Shown here in pieces: positions 8,926 to 18,101 of a stretch of 64,000 bases of DNA. The notes below the pieces were generated by a model. The model saw only the letters and a list, made by a program, of their open reading frames with translations. It did not search any database and was not told the origin of the DNA. Made by a program: the position numbers and the translations under genes. Where the stretch lies: positions 7,261,001-7,325,000 of the forward strand of contig NC_010162.1 in assembly GCF_000067165.1 (NCBI RefSeq), given 5' to 3'. Source of the DNA: Sorangium cellulosum So ce56 (GTDB lineage Bacteria > Myxococcota_A > Polyangia > Polyangiales > Polyangiaceae). Each line of letters begins with the position of its first letter. Position 1 is the first letter of the stretch.

Positions 8926-10098
8926 TCATCCGTCGATGCCGTAGAAGCTGGCGGCGTTGTCCCACAGGATCTTGCGGAGGCCCTCTCCGGGGAGCTTGCG
9001 GTGGAGCGCGAGCGCCCGCTCCACCATGCCTGCGTCGTGATCGATGTGGGGGAAGTCCGTCCCGAAGATCGCCCTGTCCTCGCCGAGCCATGGGATCGCC
9101 TGCTCCAGGCACGGCTCGTCCGGCTCGATCTCGATGAAGCACTGGCGGCGGAAGTACGCGGACGGCGCTCGGCGGACGTGCGGCGCGACCTCGTCGGCCA
9201 GGCCCCGGTACTCGATCTCGTCGAGGCGCCAGAGCCAGTAAGGCAGCCACCCGCAGCCGGCCTCGAGGAAGGCCACCCGCAGGCCGGGGTGGCGCTCGAG
9301 CACGCCGCCCTCGATCAGCGCGAGCAAGGCCATCATCTGCTCCATCGGGTGCGAGCAGGCGTGCAGGGCGAAGCGGCTGCGAAAGCGATCGGCGCCGGCC
9401 GCCGGCAAGGAGGCGTGCGTGCCCTCGTGGATGGCGACAGCGATCGAGCGCCGCTCGCACTCGGCCCAGAACGCCTCGTACGCAGGGTCGCCCAGCGTCC
9501 GCCCCGCGACGGGGTTCGGCCGGAGCACGACGGCGCGGAAGCCGAGCGCGGCCGCGCGCGCGAGCTCGGGCACCATCTGCGCCGGATCGTGCGGGCTCAT
9601 CAAGGCCACACCACGGAGGCGCGAGGGGTCGTGATCGCAGAAGCCCCGTAACCAGGTATTGTACGCCCTGACGAGCGCGCTCGCCAGCGCGGGCTCCAGC
9701 GGGGCCATGCCGAGGAGCGCCAGCGCGAGCGTCGGGTAGAGGAACGCCACGTCGATGCCCTCGCGATCCATGTCGTCGAGCTGCGCTCGCGGCTGATCCA
9801 GCGGCCCGAGCGGCGCGAGCGCCTCGATCCGCCGGCGGCCGGCGGCGGCGATCGCGCGCCAGGTCCGCGCGCTCATCCGGTGATGGACCGGCCGGCCATC
9901 CACCATCGGCTGCGGGGGGAGCCGGAGCAGCCCCTCCGGCCCGAGGTGCGCCACGCGGTCGGCCAGGGGCTCGCCATCACCGGCGTACGCGAGGTACGGG
10001 GCGTGAGCGCGGAGCTCCGGCTCGAGGTGGGTCTTCCACAGAGAGAGCGGCTCGATGACGTGACGATCCGCGTCGAGGATGCGATAGCCGTCGCGCAC
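8926..10098 (-). CDS. Amidohydrolase-2 family metal-dependent hydrolase
   Basis: A GTG start at 10098 follows AGAGGAGAT and gives 390 aa; longer forms lack a ribosome site. The sequence fits the amidohydrolase 2 (TIM-barrel) family: an N-terminal DADRHVIEP in place of the usual D-x-H-x-H/E motif, a middle AIHEGTH, HACSHPMEQ, and a C-terminal FGTDFPHIDHD that supplies the conserved Asp. It lies inside the TOMM locus, on the same strand as the cyclodehydratase and 1 bp from the convergent precursor stop. Amidohydrolases occur in some YcaO-dependent RiPP pathways (bottromycin is one), so a tailoring role or hydrolysis of the precursor tail is plausible but unproven. Confidence 0.85.
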   Translation of the reverse strand: MRDGYRILDADRHVIEPLSLWKTHLEPELRAHAPYLAYAGDGEPLADRVAHLGPEGLLRLPPQPMVDGRPVHHRMSARTWRAIAAAGRRRIEALAPLGPLDQPRAQLDDMDREGIDVAFLYPTLALALLGMAPLEPALASALVRAYNTWLRGFCDHDPSRLRGVALMSPHDPAQMVPELARAAALGFRAVVLRPNPVAGRTLGDPAYEAFWAECERRSIAVAIHEGTHASLPAAGADRFRSRFALHACSHPMEQMMALLALIEGGVLERHPGLRVAFLEAGCGWLPYWLWRLDEIEYRGLADEVAPHVRRAPSAYFRRQCFIEIEPDEPCLEQAIPWLGEDRAIFGTDFPHIDHDAGMVERALALHRKLPGEGLRKILWDNAASFYGIDG

Positions 10099-10207
10099 GG
10101 GACATCTCCTCTTCTGCTTCTGCTTGCTTCTGCTGCTGCCGAATCCCCCGGACCAGGCCTGGAGCGACGATCGGGTTGAAGCCGCATGCAAACAGCGAGA
10201 AGTTGAA

Positions 10208-10272
10208 CCGCCAAGACGCCAAGAGACGCCAAATATTTGTTATTTTCTTGGCGTCTTTTGGCGTCTTGGCGG
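10208..10272. repeat. 25-bp near-perfect inverted repeat with AT-rich loop
   Basis: The arms at 10208-10232 and 10248-10272 match at 24 of 25 positions, and each contains two copies of an AGACGCCAA-like unit. The 15-nt loop (ATATTTGTTATTTTC) is strikingly AT-rich for this genome. It sits between the cyclodehydratase stop and the amidohydrolase start, both minus strand. It could be a MITE/REP-like insertion, an attenuator, or a terminator separating the two genes. Confidence 0.85.
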
Positions 10273-10306
10273 CTCATTTCTCTGGTTTCCAAGCGGGTCG
10301 GTTGCT

Positions 10307-12545
10307 CTAGACGACCAGCGGCACAGGGTTCAGGTCCTCTTCCCGGTTCGCCCGCTCGAGCCACCCGAGGCGGACCGGAACGTCGTAGAGGCGCCCCGGC
10401 CCGAAGCGGGGCCAGAAGTGCCGGAGGCCGGGCACCGCGACCTTCACGGCGCACAGGCCGGTGTCGGGCCGCGTCTGGTCGAGCACCACGGTCTCCAGGC
10501 CGGCGCGCGTCGCGCGCTCCACGCAGTCGATCACGTCGTCGCGCAGGTCGTCGCGCCGGACGACGGGGTAGTCGCCGAGCGCCCGCGCCGGGGCCCCGTC
10601 GTCGGGGAACAGGTAGGCCTCGCCGGTCAGGGCGGCGCGATCCCAGCCGCGGGCCGGCGCGAGGTCGCGGGGGTCGAAGAGCTGATTGAGCTCGGTCAGC
10701 GCCCGCTGCACGCCGAGGCGGGCGTCGTGATGACAGCCGAAGCCGAGCGTGAGCCGGGCGGAGTCCGCCGCCCGCGCCGCGGCGACGAACGCCGGGATGC
10801 CGAGATCGCTCGTGACGTCGAGGACCCAGAGGCGCCAGCCGAGGCCGCGGTAGTGCCCCTCGAGCGCGTCGAAATACGGATCTCCGAAGCTCTTCAGATC
10901 GACCGCGGGGCGGCGGGCGCGGTTGTACCACCAGAGCGCGACCGCATCCCGCTCCACGAGCTCCAGGAAGCCTTGCAGGATCGCCTCCTCGAGGCAGTTG
11001 CCCGCCGCGTGCCCGCTCGGGTTGAACGAGCAGAACGGCGCGCCGGACGCCGCCGGCACGTGGAGATAACAGGCCGCGGCCGGGAGGTAGCGCCGCCTCC
11101 CGTGCGTCAGCGACCACGCAGGAGCCCAGTCGATGACGGCGCCCGGGTCGTACGGCAGGGGGACTGCCAGCCTGGGATCGCCCGGCGGGGCGCCGGCCGC
11201 CCTCGCGCCGAGCTGCGCCTCGCTGAAGTGGTGCAGGGCGTCCGGAGGGATGCCGTCGCCGCCGAGCTCGTCCAGGCGCGCGCGGCGCAGGGGCTCGTCG
11301 CCCTGGTAGGTCGCGCTGTAGCGCTCGATCGCCTCGCATAGCGCGCTCGCCCTGGCCTGGGCGGGGGAGCGGCCCTTGCCGCCGCTCGCCCGGTGGAAGT
11401 CGCCGAACGCAGGGGCGTCCCCCGCCGGGCAGACGCGGTGGACGGCCCCGTAGACGGGACGGAGCGGGTGATCGCGCCCCTCCACCGGGCCCAGGCTCGC
11501 GACGAGCCCGGTCGACGGGCTCACGTGGCGGAGGACGCGCGCCAGGGTCTCCTCGGGCGGAACGGCGCGGTGGGCGCCGTCGTCGGTGAAGCGCTTGGGG
11601 CGAGGCTCCAGCACCACGGGCGCGAGCGCGCGCGCCCGCGCGCCGTCGGGGTCGCCGCAGGCCGGGCACTGGGGCCGCCGCTCCACCGGGTGCTCCGCGA
11701 TCCGCGCGCGAGAGGTCGAGGCTGTAGAGGCGATCATCGAGCGGCCCCGCGCCTCCCGCGGCGATCCAGGTCGAGACGAGCACCGCGGCGAGCCCGAGCG
11801 CCGCGCGCCGTCCCGCAGGCAGGCCGACGAGCGGCGGCAGGAGCGGCCCGCGACCGCCGCGCCGCCGCTCCAGGTACACCTCGACCGGCCGGTTGTGCCG
11901 TATACGGTGCGCGAGGCAGGCCCAGCACGGCCCAGCGCCCGGGCGGAACACCGGGCCGATCCACGGCTCGACCCCGCCGGGCTTGATCGGCACCCAGCGG
12001 AGCGCCTCCCGGAGCGCGCGCCGGTTCCACGCGTCGAGCGCGGCGTCCAGGTAATCGTCGGTCGCCAGGACGACGAGCGCGGCCTCCGGCTGCACGACGA
12101 TGCCCGCCTCGGCGAGCGCGCCGGCGAGCGCCTGCGGGTCCTCGCCCCCCACCGCCCGCACGGCGACGGGCGTCGACGCGAGGCGCTGCGCGGCGCGCGC
12201 GGCGTCCGCCCCCAGCGCCTGCCAGAAGCCCGCAACCTCGCGAGCAGGCGCGGTCTCGGTGACGTAGCCTCGCTCCTCCAGACGCCTCAGGGCGTAGCGG
12301 ACCTCGGGCGCGGAGGCCTCGCCGTCGAGCGCGGCGACGAGCTCGTCCGCCGTCCGCCGGCCGTCGAGGAGCGGCCCCAGGAGGTGAACGACGCGGCCGC
12401 GGAGCATGGTGCGCTCACGCTCGCCGATCAGGAACACCGTCTCCTTGTCACCAGCGAGCTCGACGCCCAGGTGGTGCTTGAATTGCAAGGTGCGCCGGGT
12501 GCATTGGACGCGTTGGAGGCGCGGGGTGCGTGGGATGCGCTTCAT
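10307..12545 (-). CDS. Fused TOMM cyclodehydratase (E1-like domain + YcaO), interrupted by a frameshift
   Basis: From ATG 12545 one frame encodes an E1/ThiF-like leader-binding domain of about 280 residues, including GPCWACLAHR, ending DDRLYSLDLSRA near 11705. The sequence then continues in another frame with IAEHPVERRPQCPACGDP and a full YcaO domain. That domain has ALCEAIERYS and EEAILQGFLELVERDA, the ExxxE-type ATP sites, and a C-terminus NPVPLVV recalling the Pro-rich YcaO tail. The two CxxC pairs form the expected zinc site only if the frames are joined. The span is 1 nt over a multiple of 3. Joined, the enzyme would cyclise Ser/Thr/Cys of the 8475-8924 precursor using ATP. A GTG at 11686 could start a YcaO-only product. 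It could be a pseudogene, a sequencing error, or slippage-controlled. Confidence 0.85.
11703..11710. other. (CG)4 run at the frameshift point of the cyclodehydratase gene
   Basis: The plus strand carries a pure CG dinucleotide run here. On the minus strand, CTCTCGCGCGCGG would need one extra CG pair to read SLDLSRARIAEHP continuously. A 2-bp contraction in a slippage-prone tract explains the frame change most simply. Confidence 0.7.
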
Positions 12546-12722
12546 GAACACCGGACCCTGATGGACAAGCTGGTGCGTCGCCGCCCGCCGGAGACGCCCG
12601 TGCTGGTGCGCAATTCAGCGTCAGCGAGCGCCTGCGTGGAGCGCGGGCGGGCGGGCTCGCCGGCGCACGCCGCGCCGCCCGCGAGCCCGGGGGCGAGGTC
12701 GTGTGAGAAGGGGGTGAGCAGC

Positions 12723-14582
12723 GTGGCAGTCATTCGCGAGACGGACATCGGCCCGGAGACAACGCCGCTGTCCAGCAGCTTCATCGATGCGATCCAGGGT
12801 GTCAGGCAGGACGATCGACGCGTCGCCCTGCTCGTCTACCACCGCGACGGCGCCGAGCGCGCCGTGCTGAGCCCGGGCGTGCCGGTCGTGATCGGCCGGG
12901 CGCCGCCGTCGCAGGTCCAGATCGGCGACGTCAGCCTCTCGCGCGAGCACGCCCGCTTCACCCAGTCCGGCGACAAGGTCGTCATCGAGGATCTGCGCTC
13001 GACCAACGGCACCTGGCTCGGCGGCGAGCGCATCACGCGAGGCGAGGTGAAGCCGGGCGAGGAGGTGATCCTCGGCAAGGTGGTGGTCGCCGTCCGCTCG
13101 ATCACGGCGGCCGAGGACGAGCTGCCAGGGCTGATGAGCCACGAGCAGCTCCGCGTCGCCCTCGAGGAGGAGGTGAAGCGCGCGCGGTACTTCGGGCGGA
13201 GCTTCGCGGTCGTGATGGCCCGGGTCGCCCGCCAGCCCGGCGCCCACGTGAGCCACCTGTTCCCGCGCGTGCGGGCGCTGCTGCGCCCCGTGGACCGGAT
13301 CGCGCTCTACAGCTCGGACGTGGTGGCGGCGCTGCTGCTCGAGGCCGGCACGGAGGTGGCGCTCGACGTGGCGCGCGCGCTCGCCGCGCCCCCCGGGGGC
13401 GGGTCGCCCGTCGTGCTCGCGGGGTTCGCGACGTTCCCCGACGCGGGGACCGTGGCGGAGGAGCTGCTCGATCGGTGCTGGAGCGCCGTGCGCAGCGCGA
13501 CGGTGGAGCAGCCGGTGCGCTCGGCGCCGGGCGGGACCTGGAAGAGCAGCCCGGGCACCTGCAATTTCGAGCCGGTCGTCGTGAGCTCCGCGATGCGCCG
13601 CGTCTTCGAGATCGTCAAGCGGGTCTCGCGCTCGTCGATCCCGGTCCTCTTGCTGGGCGAGACGGGGACGGGCAAGGAGGTCGTGGCGCGGGCGATCCAC
13701 GACGGCGGCCCGCGGAGCGGCAAGCCGATGGTGTGCGTCAACTGCGGGGCGATCCCGCAGCAGCTCGTCGAGAGCACGCTCTTCGGCCACGAGCGCGGCG
13801 CGTTCACCGGGGCATGGCAGCAGCAGCGAGGGGTGTTCGAGGCGGCGGACGGCGGCACGGTCTTCCTCGACGAGATCGGCGAGCTGCCGGCCGCGGTGCA
13901 GGCCGCGCTCCTGCGCGTCCTCGAGACGCGGCAGGTGACCCGCGTCGGCTCGAACAAGCCGATCGACGTCGACGCGCGCGTCGTCGCGGCGACCCACCGC
14001 GACGTCGAGGCGATGTGCGCGTCCGGCGCGTTCCGCAGCGATCTGTTCTACCGCCTGAACACGATGACGATGACGATCCCGCCGCTCCGGGCGCGCCCGG
14101 AGGACATCGAGCCGCTCGCGCTGCGCTTCCTCGACCAGGCGAACCAGGCGAACGGCCGGTCGATCCGCGGCTTCGACGCCGACTCGCTCGCGCGGCTCCG
14201 GGCGTACTCCTGGCCGGGGAACGCGCGGGAGCTGCGGAACGCGATCGAGCGGGCCGTGGTCATCGCCGAGGGCGAGTGGATCGCCGAGGAGGATCTGCCT
14301 GAGCGCGCCCGGGCGGCGCCGTCCTCCGAGCCGGCGGCGGAGGCGGAGAAGGAGCGACCGTACCAGATCGGAGAGCTCACCGCCGCGCCCCCGGGCGGAG
14401 ACTACCTGAAGACGCGGCTCCAGCGCTGCGAGGCCGAGCTGATCGTCGAGGCGCTCCGCAAGGCGAGCGGGAACCAGACGGAGGCGGCGCGCGCGCTGGG
14501 CATGCCGCTGCGCACGCTCGTCTACAAGCTCAAGGCGCACGGCATCAAGCGGCTCGGGTACGCGCCCCCCCGGGAGCCGTAG
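12723..14582 (+). CDS. FHA-domain sigma54-dependent transcriptional activator
   Basis: A GTG start at 12723 after AAGGGGGTGAG gives 619 aa; the in-frame GTG at 12714 is the alternative. An N-terminal FHA domain (about 40-120; VVIGRAP, LSREHARF, STNGTWLGG) should bind phosphothreonine. A variable middle follows. The AAA+ sigma54-interaction domain has Walker A GETGTGKE, GAFTGA and Walker B VFLDEIGEL. A Fis-type HTH ends the protein (NQTEAARALGMPLRTLVYKL). There is no receiver domain, so activity is probably tuned by Ser/Thr kinases, perhaps the TOMM kinase at 4.1 kb. It is divergent from the cyclodehydratase gene with 177 bp between starts. I found no convincing -24/-12 promoter in that gap. 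Confidence 0.93.
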   Translation: MAVIRETDIGPETTPLSSSFIDAIQGVRQDDRRVALLVYHRDGAERAVLSPGVPVVIGRAPPSQVQIGDVSLSREHARFTQSGDKVVIEDLRSTNGTWLGGERITRGEVKPGEEVILGKVVVAVRSITAAEDELPGLMSHEQLRVALEEEVKRARYFGRSFAVVMARVARQPGAHVSHLFPRVRALLRPVDRIALYSSDVVAALLLEAGTEVALDVARALAAPPGGGSPVVLAGFATFPDAGTVAEELLDRCWSAVRSATVEQPVRSAPGGTWKSSPGTCNFEPVVVSSAMRRVFEIVKRVSRSSIPVLLLGETGTGKEVVARAIHDGGPRSGKPMVCVNCGAIPQQLVESTLFGHERGAFTGAWQQQRGVFEAADGGTVFLDEIGELPAAVQAALLRVLETRQVTRVGSNKPIDVDARVVAATHRDVEAMCASGAFRSDLFYRLNTMTMTIPPLRARPEDIEPLALRFLDQANQANGRSIRGFDADSLARLRAYSWPGNARELRNAIERAVVIAEGEWIAEEDLPERARAAPSSEPAAEAEKERPYQIGELTAAPPGGDYLKTRLQRCEAELIVEALRKASGNQTEAARALGMPLRTLVYKLKAHGIKRLGYAPPREP

Positions 14583-14600
14583 CGCGCGCCGCATCGACGA

Positions 14601-16094
14601 TCAGGGCACGGTCTGGAGCGCGCTCTCGGCCGAGCGGAGCGCGCCCTCGATCCCTTGATAATCGCAGTAGGCCTCGCCACAGACATGGACGCTGCCGACA
14701 GGCGCGTTGCTGCCGGGGAGGTCGAACGCCCTCAGCCTCTCGAGGACCTCCCACGATCTGACGCCTGGCCGCCAGGTATGGGCCCCCGCCCCGTAGGGCT
14801 CCCGGCTCCAGTCCCGGATGGCCCAGGTCGTCACGGTGCCGGCGGCGCGCTGCCGCCCGGCCGGGTCCTGGAGATCCACGCCGAGGTATTTCAGGAGCTG
14901 CCGCTTCAGCGCCTCGCTGCCGTCGATCTCCGCGCGATCGTGGGCCTCGCCCTGGACATAGACCTTCCAGAACTCCGTGGCCGGTCGATCGGTGTAGAGC
15001 ATGATCATGCCCTTGCCGTCGCTCTCGCGGTAGGTGGTGTGGACCTCCCTGGCGGGCATCAGCGACGCGTTCCTGTGGGGCGGCGTGCGCGCCGTCCACC
15101 ACGGCGCGTCCGTGACCAGGAAGCACTTGAGGAGCGGAAACCCGAAGACCGCGTCGAGATCCCGCTGGATCTCCCGGGAGAAGCAGCCGGCGAGCCGCAT
15201 CAGGGGGCCGCGGGGCAAGGCGAGGATCACGTGCTTCGCGACGGCCTCCACCGTCTCCGCGCCGCGGGTGAACTGCAGGCGGATCTTCCCTCCTTCCGCT
15301 GCCGCGAGCGACGTGAGCGCGTGGCGAAGGTGGATGGCGACCTGCTCGGGGCGCCGCTCGAGCTCCCGCACCAGGGCGAGGGGCAGCGCCCGGGAGCCGC
15401 CTTCGATGCTGACGAGCGAGGCGTCCCCCTCCCCCTCGCTGGACAGCGCGCGAAGCCAGAAGACGATCCAGTCCATGGCGTTGGGGTTCTCCGGGATCAG
15501 GTGGAAGAACGTGCCCTGATCGCGGATCGCGAGCACGGCCCCGTGGCCGAGGACGTCGCTCAGCGCGTTCCAGAACCCCTGTTCGTAGAGGAAGTCGCCT
15601 CCCAGCCTGGCGCCGCGGCGCATGCTGGCATAGTCGTCCTCCGCGAGGCGCCTCAGCCATTCCCGGTGCTTCGCGTCCCTGGGGTCGTCCGGATTGCCGG
15701 GGCTCGCCCACGGGGTGTCCTTCAAGATCCTCAGGATACCGAGCTTCATCAGCTCGAGCGTCGTGTGGGGGCGATGAGCGGGTCCGGCCTCGTCGGGGGT
15801 GAGGGAGAACCGCGGCCCCTGGACGGGCTCGGCCGCATACGGGGTGAACGGCCTGGTCTTCAGACCGAGCTCGTCGAGCAGCCCCATCAGCAGGCGCTGC
15901 CGGCGCTTCTCGAAGCGCATGGGGCCGCACTCGGCGAGGAAACCATCGAGGTCGATCGTCTCGATCCGGCCCCCGAACCGCTCCGAGGCTTCGAAGAGCC
16001 CGACGGTGCGGCCCGGGTCCCGCCGGGCGAGGCGAAAGCTGCAGTAGAGGCCGGTGATGCCGGCGCCGACCACGATCGTATCGAACTCTTGCAC
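14601..16094 (-). CDS. FAD-dependent amine oxidase
   Basis: A GTG at 16094 preceded by AGGAGG is chosen over the GTG at 16163 that overlaps the upstream stop. The 497-aa protein opens with the Rossmann motif TIVVGAGITGLYCSFRLA and the GR-box GLFEASERFGGRIET. It ends with CGEAYCDYQGIEGAL, as flavin monoamine oxidases do. The middle substrate domain includes HVILALPRGPL. The family oxidises amines or amino acids with O2, or desaturates related substrates. It is the second gene of an operon with the isonitrile-synthase-like gene just upstream, so an aromatic amino-acid-derived substrate is a reasonable guess. Confidence 0.88.
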   Translation of the reverse strand: MQEFDTIVVGAGITGLYCSFRLARRDPGRTVGLFEASERFGGRIETIDLDGFLAECGPMRFEKRRQRLLMGLLDELGLKTRPFTPYAAEPVQGPRFSLTPDEAGPAHRPHTTLELMKLGILRILKDTPWASPGNPDDPRDAKHREWLRRLAEDDYASMRRGARLGGDFLYEQGFWNALSDVLGHGAVLAIRDQGTFFHLIPENPNAMDWIVFWLRALSSEGEGDASLVSIEGGSRALPLALVRELERRPEQVAIHLRHALTSLAAAEGGKIRLQFTRGAETVEAVAKHVILALPRGPLMRLAGCFSREIQRDLDAVFGFPLLKCFLVTDAPWWTARTPPHRNASLMPAREVHTTYRESDGKGMIMLYTDRPATEFWKVYVQGEAHDRAEIDGSEALKRQLLKYLGVDLQDPAGRQRAAGTVTTWAIRDWSREPYGAGAHTWRPGVRSWEVLERLRAFDLPGSNAPVGSVHVCGEAYCDYQGIEGALRSAESALQTVP

Positions 16095-16159
16095 GCGGAT
16101 CCTCCTCGGTTCCTGGACAGGGGGTGAGGCCGGCGCCCCCGCCGGCCTCCGTGGCGCTG

Positions 16160-17608
16160 TCACGCGGCTGCCCGCTCGGCACAGGCGCCGCCCATCTCCA
16201 CGCCTTCCTGCGTCGTTTCATAGAACAGGAAGCGCCCGGTGGTCGCCTCGCAGACGGCCTGCCAGCCGCGCATCCGCCCGACGACATCGAACGAGAGCCC
16301 CCAGCGAGGCGTCTCGTCGATCACGCGCACGCCGAGGGCGTGCATCGGCAAGAGGGCGACCGGCGCCAGGGCATGGAAGACGCTGAGGGCGGGCCGCGGA
16401 CAGCCGGGCTTGGCGTGGACGCTCGCGCGGAGGTAGCTGGCGCTCGAGAAGCCGAGCCCGTCGACCACCCGCTCGATCAGGCCGAGGCCCCGGATGCCAT
16501 GATGGTTGATGGCCATGTAGAGGGGCGTCACCTCGTCCGTCGCCGCCTGGAAGGCCCTGGCCTGGGCGGCGAGCCCGGCGGGGATCCCGTCCGGGTGCCC
16601 GGCCACGGCGGCATAGAACAGCACCGCTTCGTCCTCGTCGGAGAGGCCGCAATCCTTGATGAACATCAGCGATCTCGACTGGGCGGCGGCCGCCTCCCTC
16701 ACCGCTTCATCCTCCGCGATCGAGGCGACCACCTCCGCGGCGCTGCGCTCGACGACGCTGCCCCAGTCCGCGGGCAGGTACGCGAGGGTATCGGCGACGA
16801 TCACCTCGTCACGGACGCCGAGGCGGGGTAGATCGCGCCAGAGCTGCTCGAGGTGGCTCCGGACCTCGTCCGCGCAGAAGCCCATGTCGCGGGTGTGAAG
16901 GCACGTATCCGGCACGACCACCACGTGGGCGCCGCCAGGGTGGAACTCGCGCAGGACGCGCGCCAGCGCCGCTCGCATCTTGATACCGAGGAACTCGGCG
17001 AAATCGGGCCCCCGGCCGAACCTGCCTGTCTTGAGCGGCACTGGCACCTTGCCGCCGCCCTCCGGCATGGCCAGCACGATGGGCTCACCCGTCCGCACGA
17101 TCCGCGCGAGCCTGGCGTCGAACTCGGCCATGTCGCGGGGGCACTCGAACCGGGTCTTGCTTGTCTGGATCGAGGCCTTCTTGATGATGGCCTTGAGCTG
17201 GGCGGCCCTGTCGCCGTGTCGGGCCCCTGCCTTTCGCAAGCAGTCCTCGAAAGGGCGGATCGCCTGATCGAGCTCGCCGAGGAAGACGTCGATCTCGGCA
17301 GGCCCGGCGAAGCGGACCGAGGCCGCAGGTAGCCTGCCGCCGGACAGCACGCGCTGCTTCGCGGCGAGGAGCTCCGGCGCCCTGGCGAGGCCGGCGGCCG
17401 GCTGGGTCACGGCGCTCTGGTAGCGAGGGGCGGCGGTGCGGCTGGAAGCCTCGCTCTCCCCGCCGAGCTCCGCGAGGTCGGCGGGTCGCGCGCTCGTGGG
17501 ATGACGCGCGCCGTGAGCCTCGGTGTTCTTCGCGGCCTCCGAGACGGTGGAGGGGTGACCTTTGCCGAGCACAATGCGGATGAGGTCGCTGGTCGCTTCG
17601 ATCTTCAT
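16160..17608 (-). CDS. DIT1/PvcA-family isonitrile synthase homologue
   Basis: The ATG at 17608 follows AGGGAGA and gives 482 aa. About 100 residues of low-complexity N-terminus precede the domain. Conserved blocks resemble the pyoverdine/dityrosine biosynthesis (DIT1_PvcA) family: VPVPLKTG then GPDFAEFLGIKM, HVVVVPDTCLH, NHHGIRGLGLIE, and a C-terminal YLRASVHAKPG followed by LLPMHALGV. Family members form an isonitrile from the amino group of Tyr or Trp with ribulose-5-phosphate. The usual partner, an Fe/2OG oxygenase, is absent here; a flavin amine oxidase follows instead. Assignment rests on block similarity and the protein is diverged and longer than typical (about 330 aa), so the exact reaction is uncertain. 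Confidence 0.68.
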   Translation of the reverse strand: MKIEATSDLIRIVLGKGHPSTVSEAAKNTEAHGARHPTSARPADLAELGGESEASSRTAAPRYQSAVTQPAAGLARAPELLAAKQRVLSGGRLPAASVRFAGPAEIDVFLGELDQAIRPFEDCLRKAGARHGDRAAQLKAIIKKASIQTSKTRFECPRDMAEFDARLARIVRTGEPIVLAMPEGGGKVPVPLKTGRFGRGPDFAEFLGIKMRAALARVLREFHPGGAHVVVVPDTCLHTRDMGFCADEVRSHLEQLWRDLPRLGVRDEVIVADTLAYLPADWGSVVERSAAEVVASIAEDEAVREAAAAQSRSLMFIKDCGLSDEDEAVLFYAAVAGHPDGIPAGLAAQARAFQAATDEVTPLYMAINHHGIRGLGLIERVVDGLGFSSASYLRASVHAKPGCPRPALSVFHALAPVALLPMHALGVRVIDETPRWGLSFDVVGRMRGWQAVCEATTGRFLFYETTQEGVEMGGACAERAAA

Positions 17609-18101
17609 GGTTCTCCCTGCGACGCGGGCGCCACGACGACGCCCCATCGATCGATGGGCTCCGCTTCGATCGAGCATTCGCCGAACGCGGATTGCCTATC
17701 TGGCCCTAGCTCTCACGTGAGCCAGAGCACACCTCGTGCCGGCGGAGCTCACGCAGATTCACGGGGATATCGGCGCGCTGGCCGCGCGAGCGGGGATGAG
17801 CGCGCGGACCGCTACACGATCGAGCAATGGATTGCGTGCCGGGGAGGGCGCGCCCCGTCGTCGGCGGGTGATGGCGTCCTCCGCGAGGCGGGAGATCACG
17901 AGATCTCGCGGCGAGCGGGCAAGTCGCGCGGGCGCGTGCCTGCGCTGCCTCGCGCGGCGGCGGGCGGCGGGCGCGCCGCGCGTGACCGGTGAGCTCACGT
18001 CGACGGTGGGGGATGCGCGGCGCCTCGCGGTGTGGGCGCGCGCTCGACGAGGGATGGGGAGGGCGACGGCGTGTGGGCGGGCGTCGCAGGGAGCGACGGT
18101 G
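17609..18101. other. Intergenic region upstream of the isonitrile-synthase-like operon
   Basis: About 490 bp lie between the histidine kinase stop and the start of the next minus-strand operon. It must contain that operon's promoter. I see no gene, strong repeat or hairpin that I can support. Confidence 0.45.

Noticed and set aside
12546..12722. Sigma54 promoter between the cyclodehydratase and regulator genes
   Set aside because: The best match (TGAC-N6-TTGC, minus strand) lacks the GG of the -24 box and has the wrong spacing.
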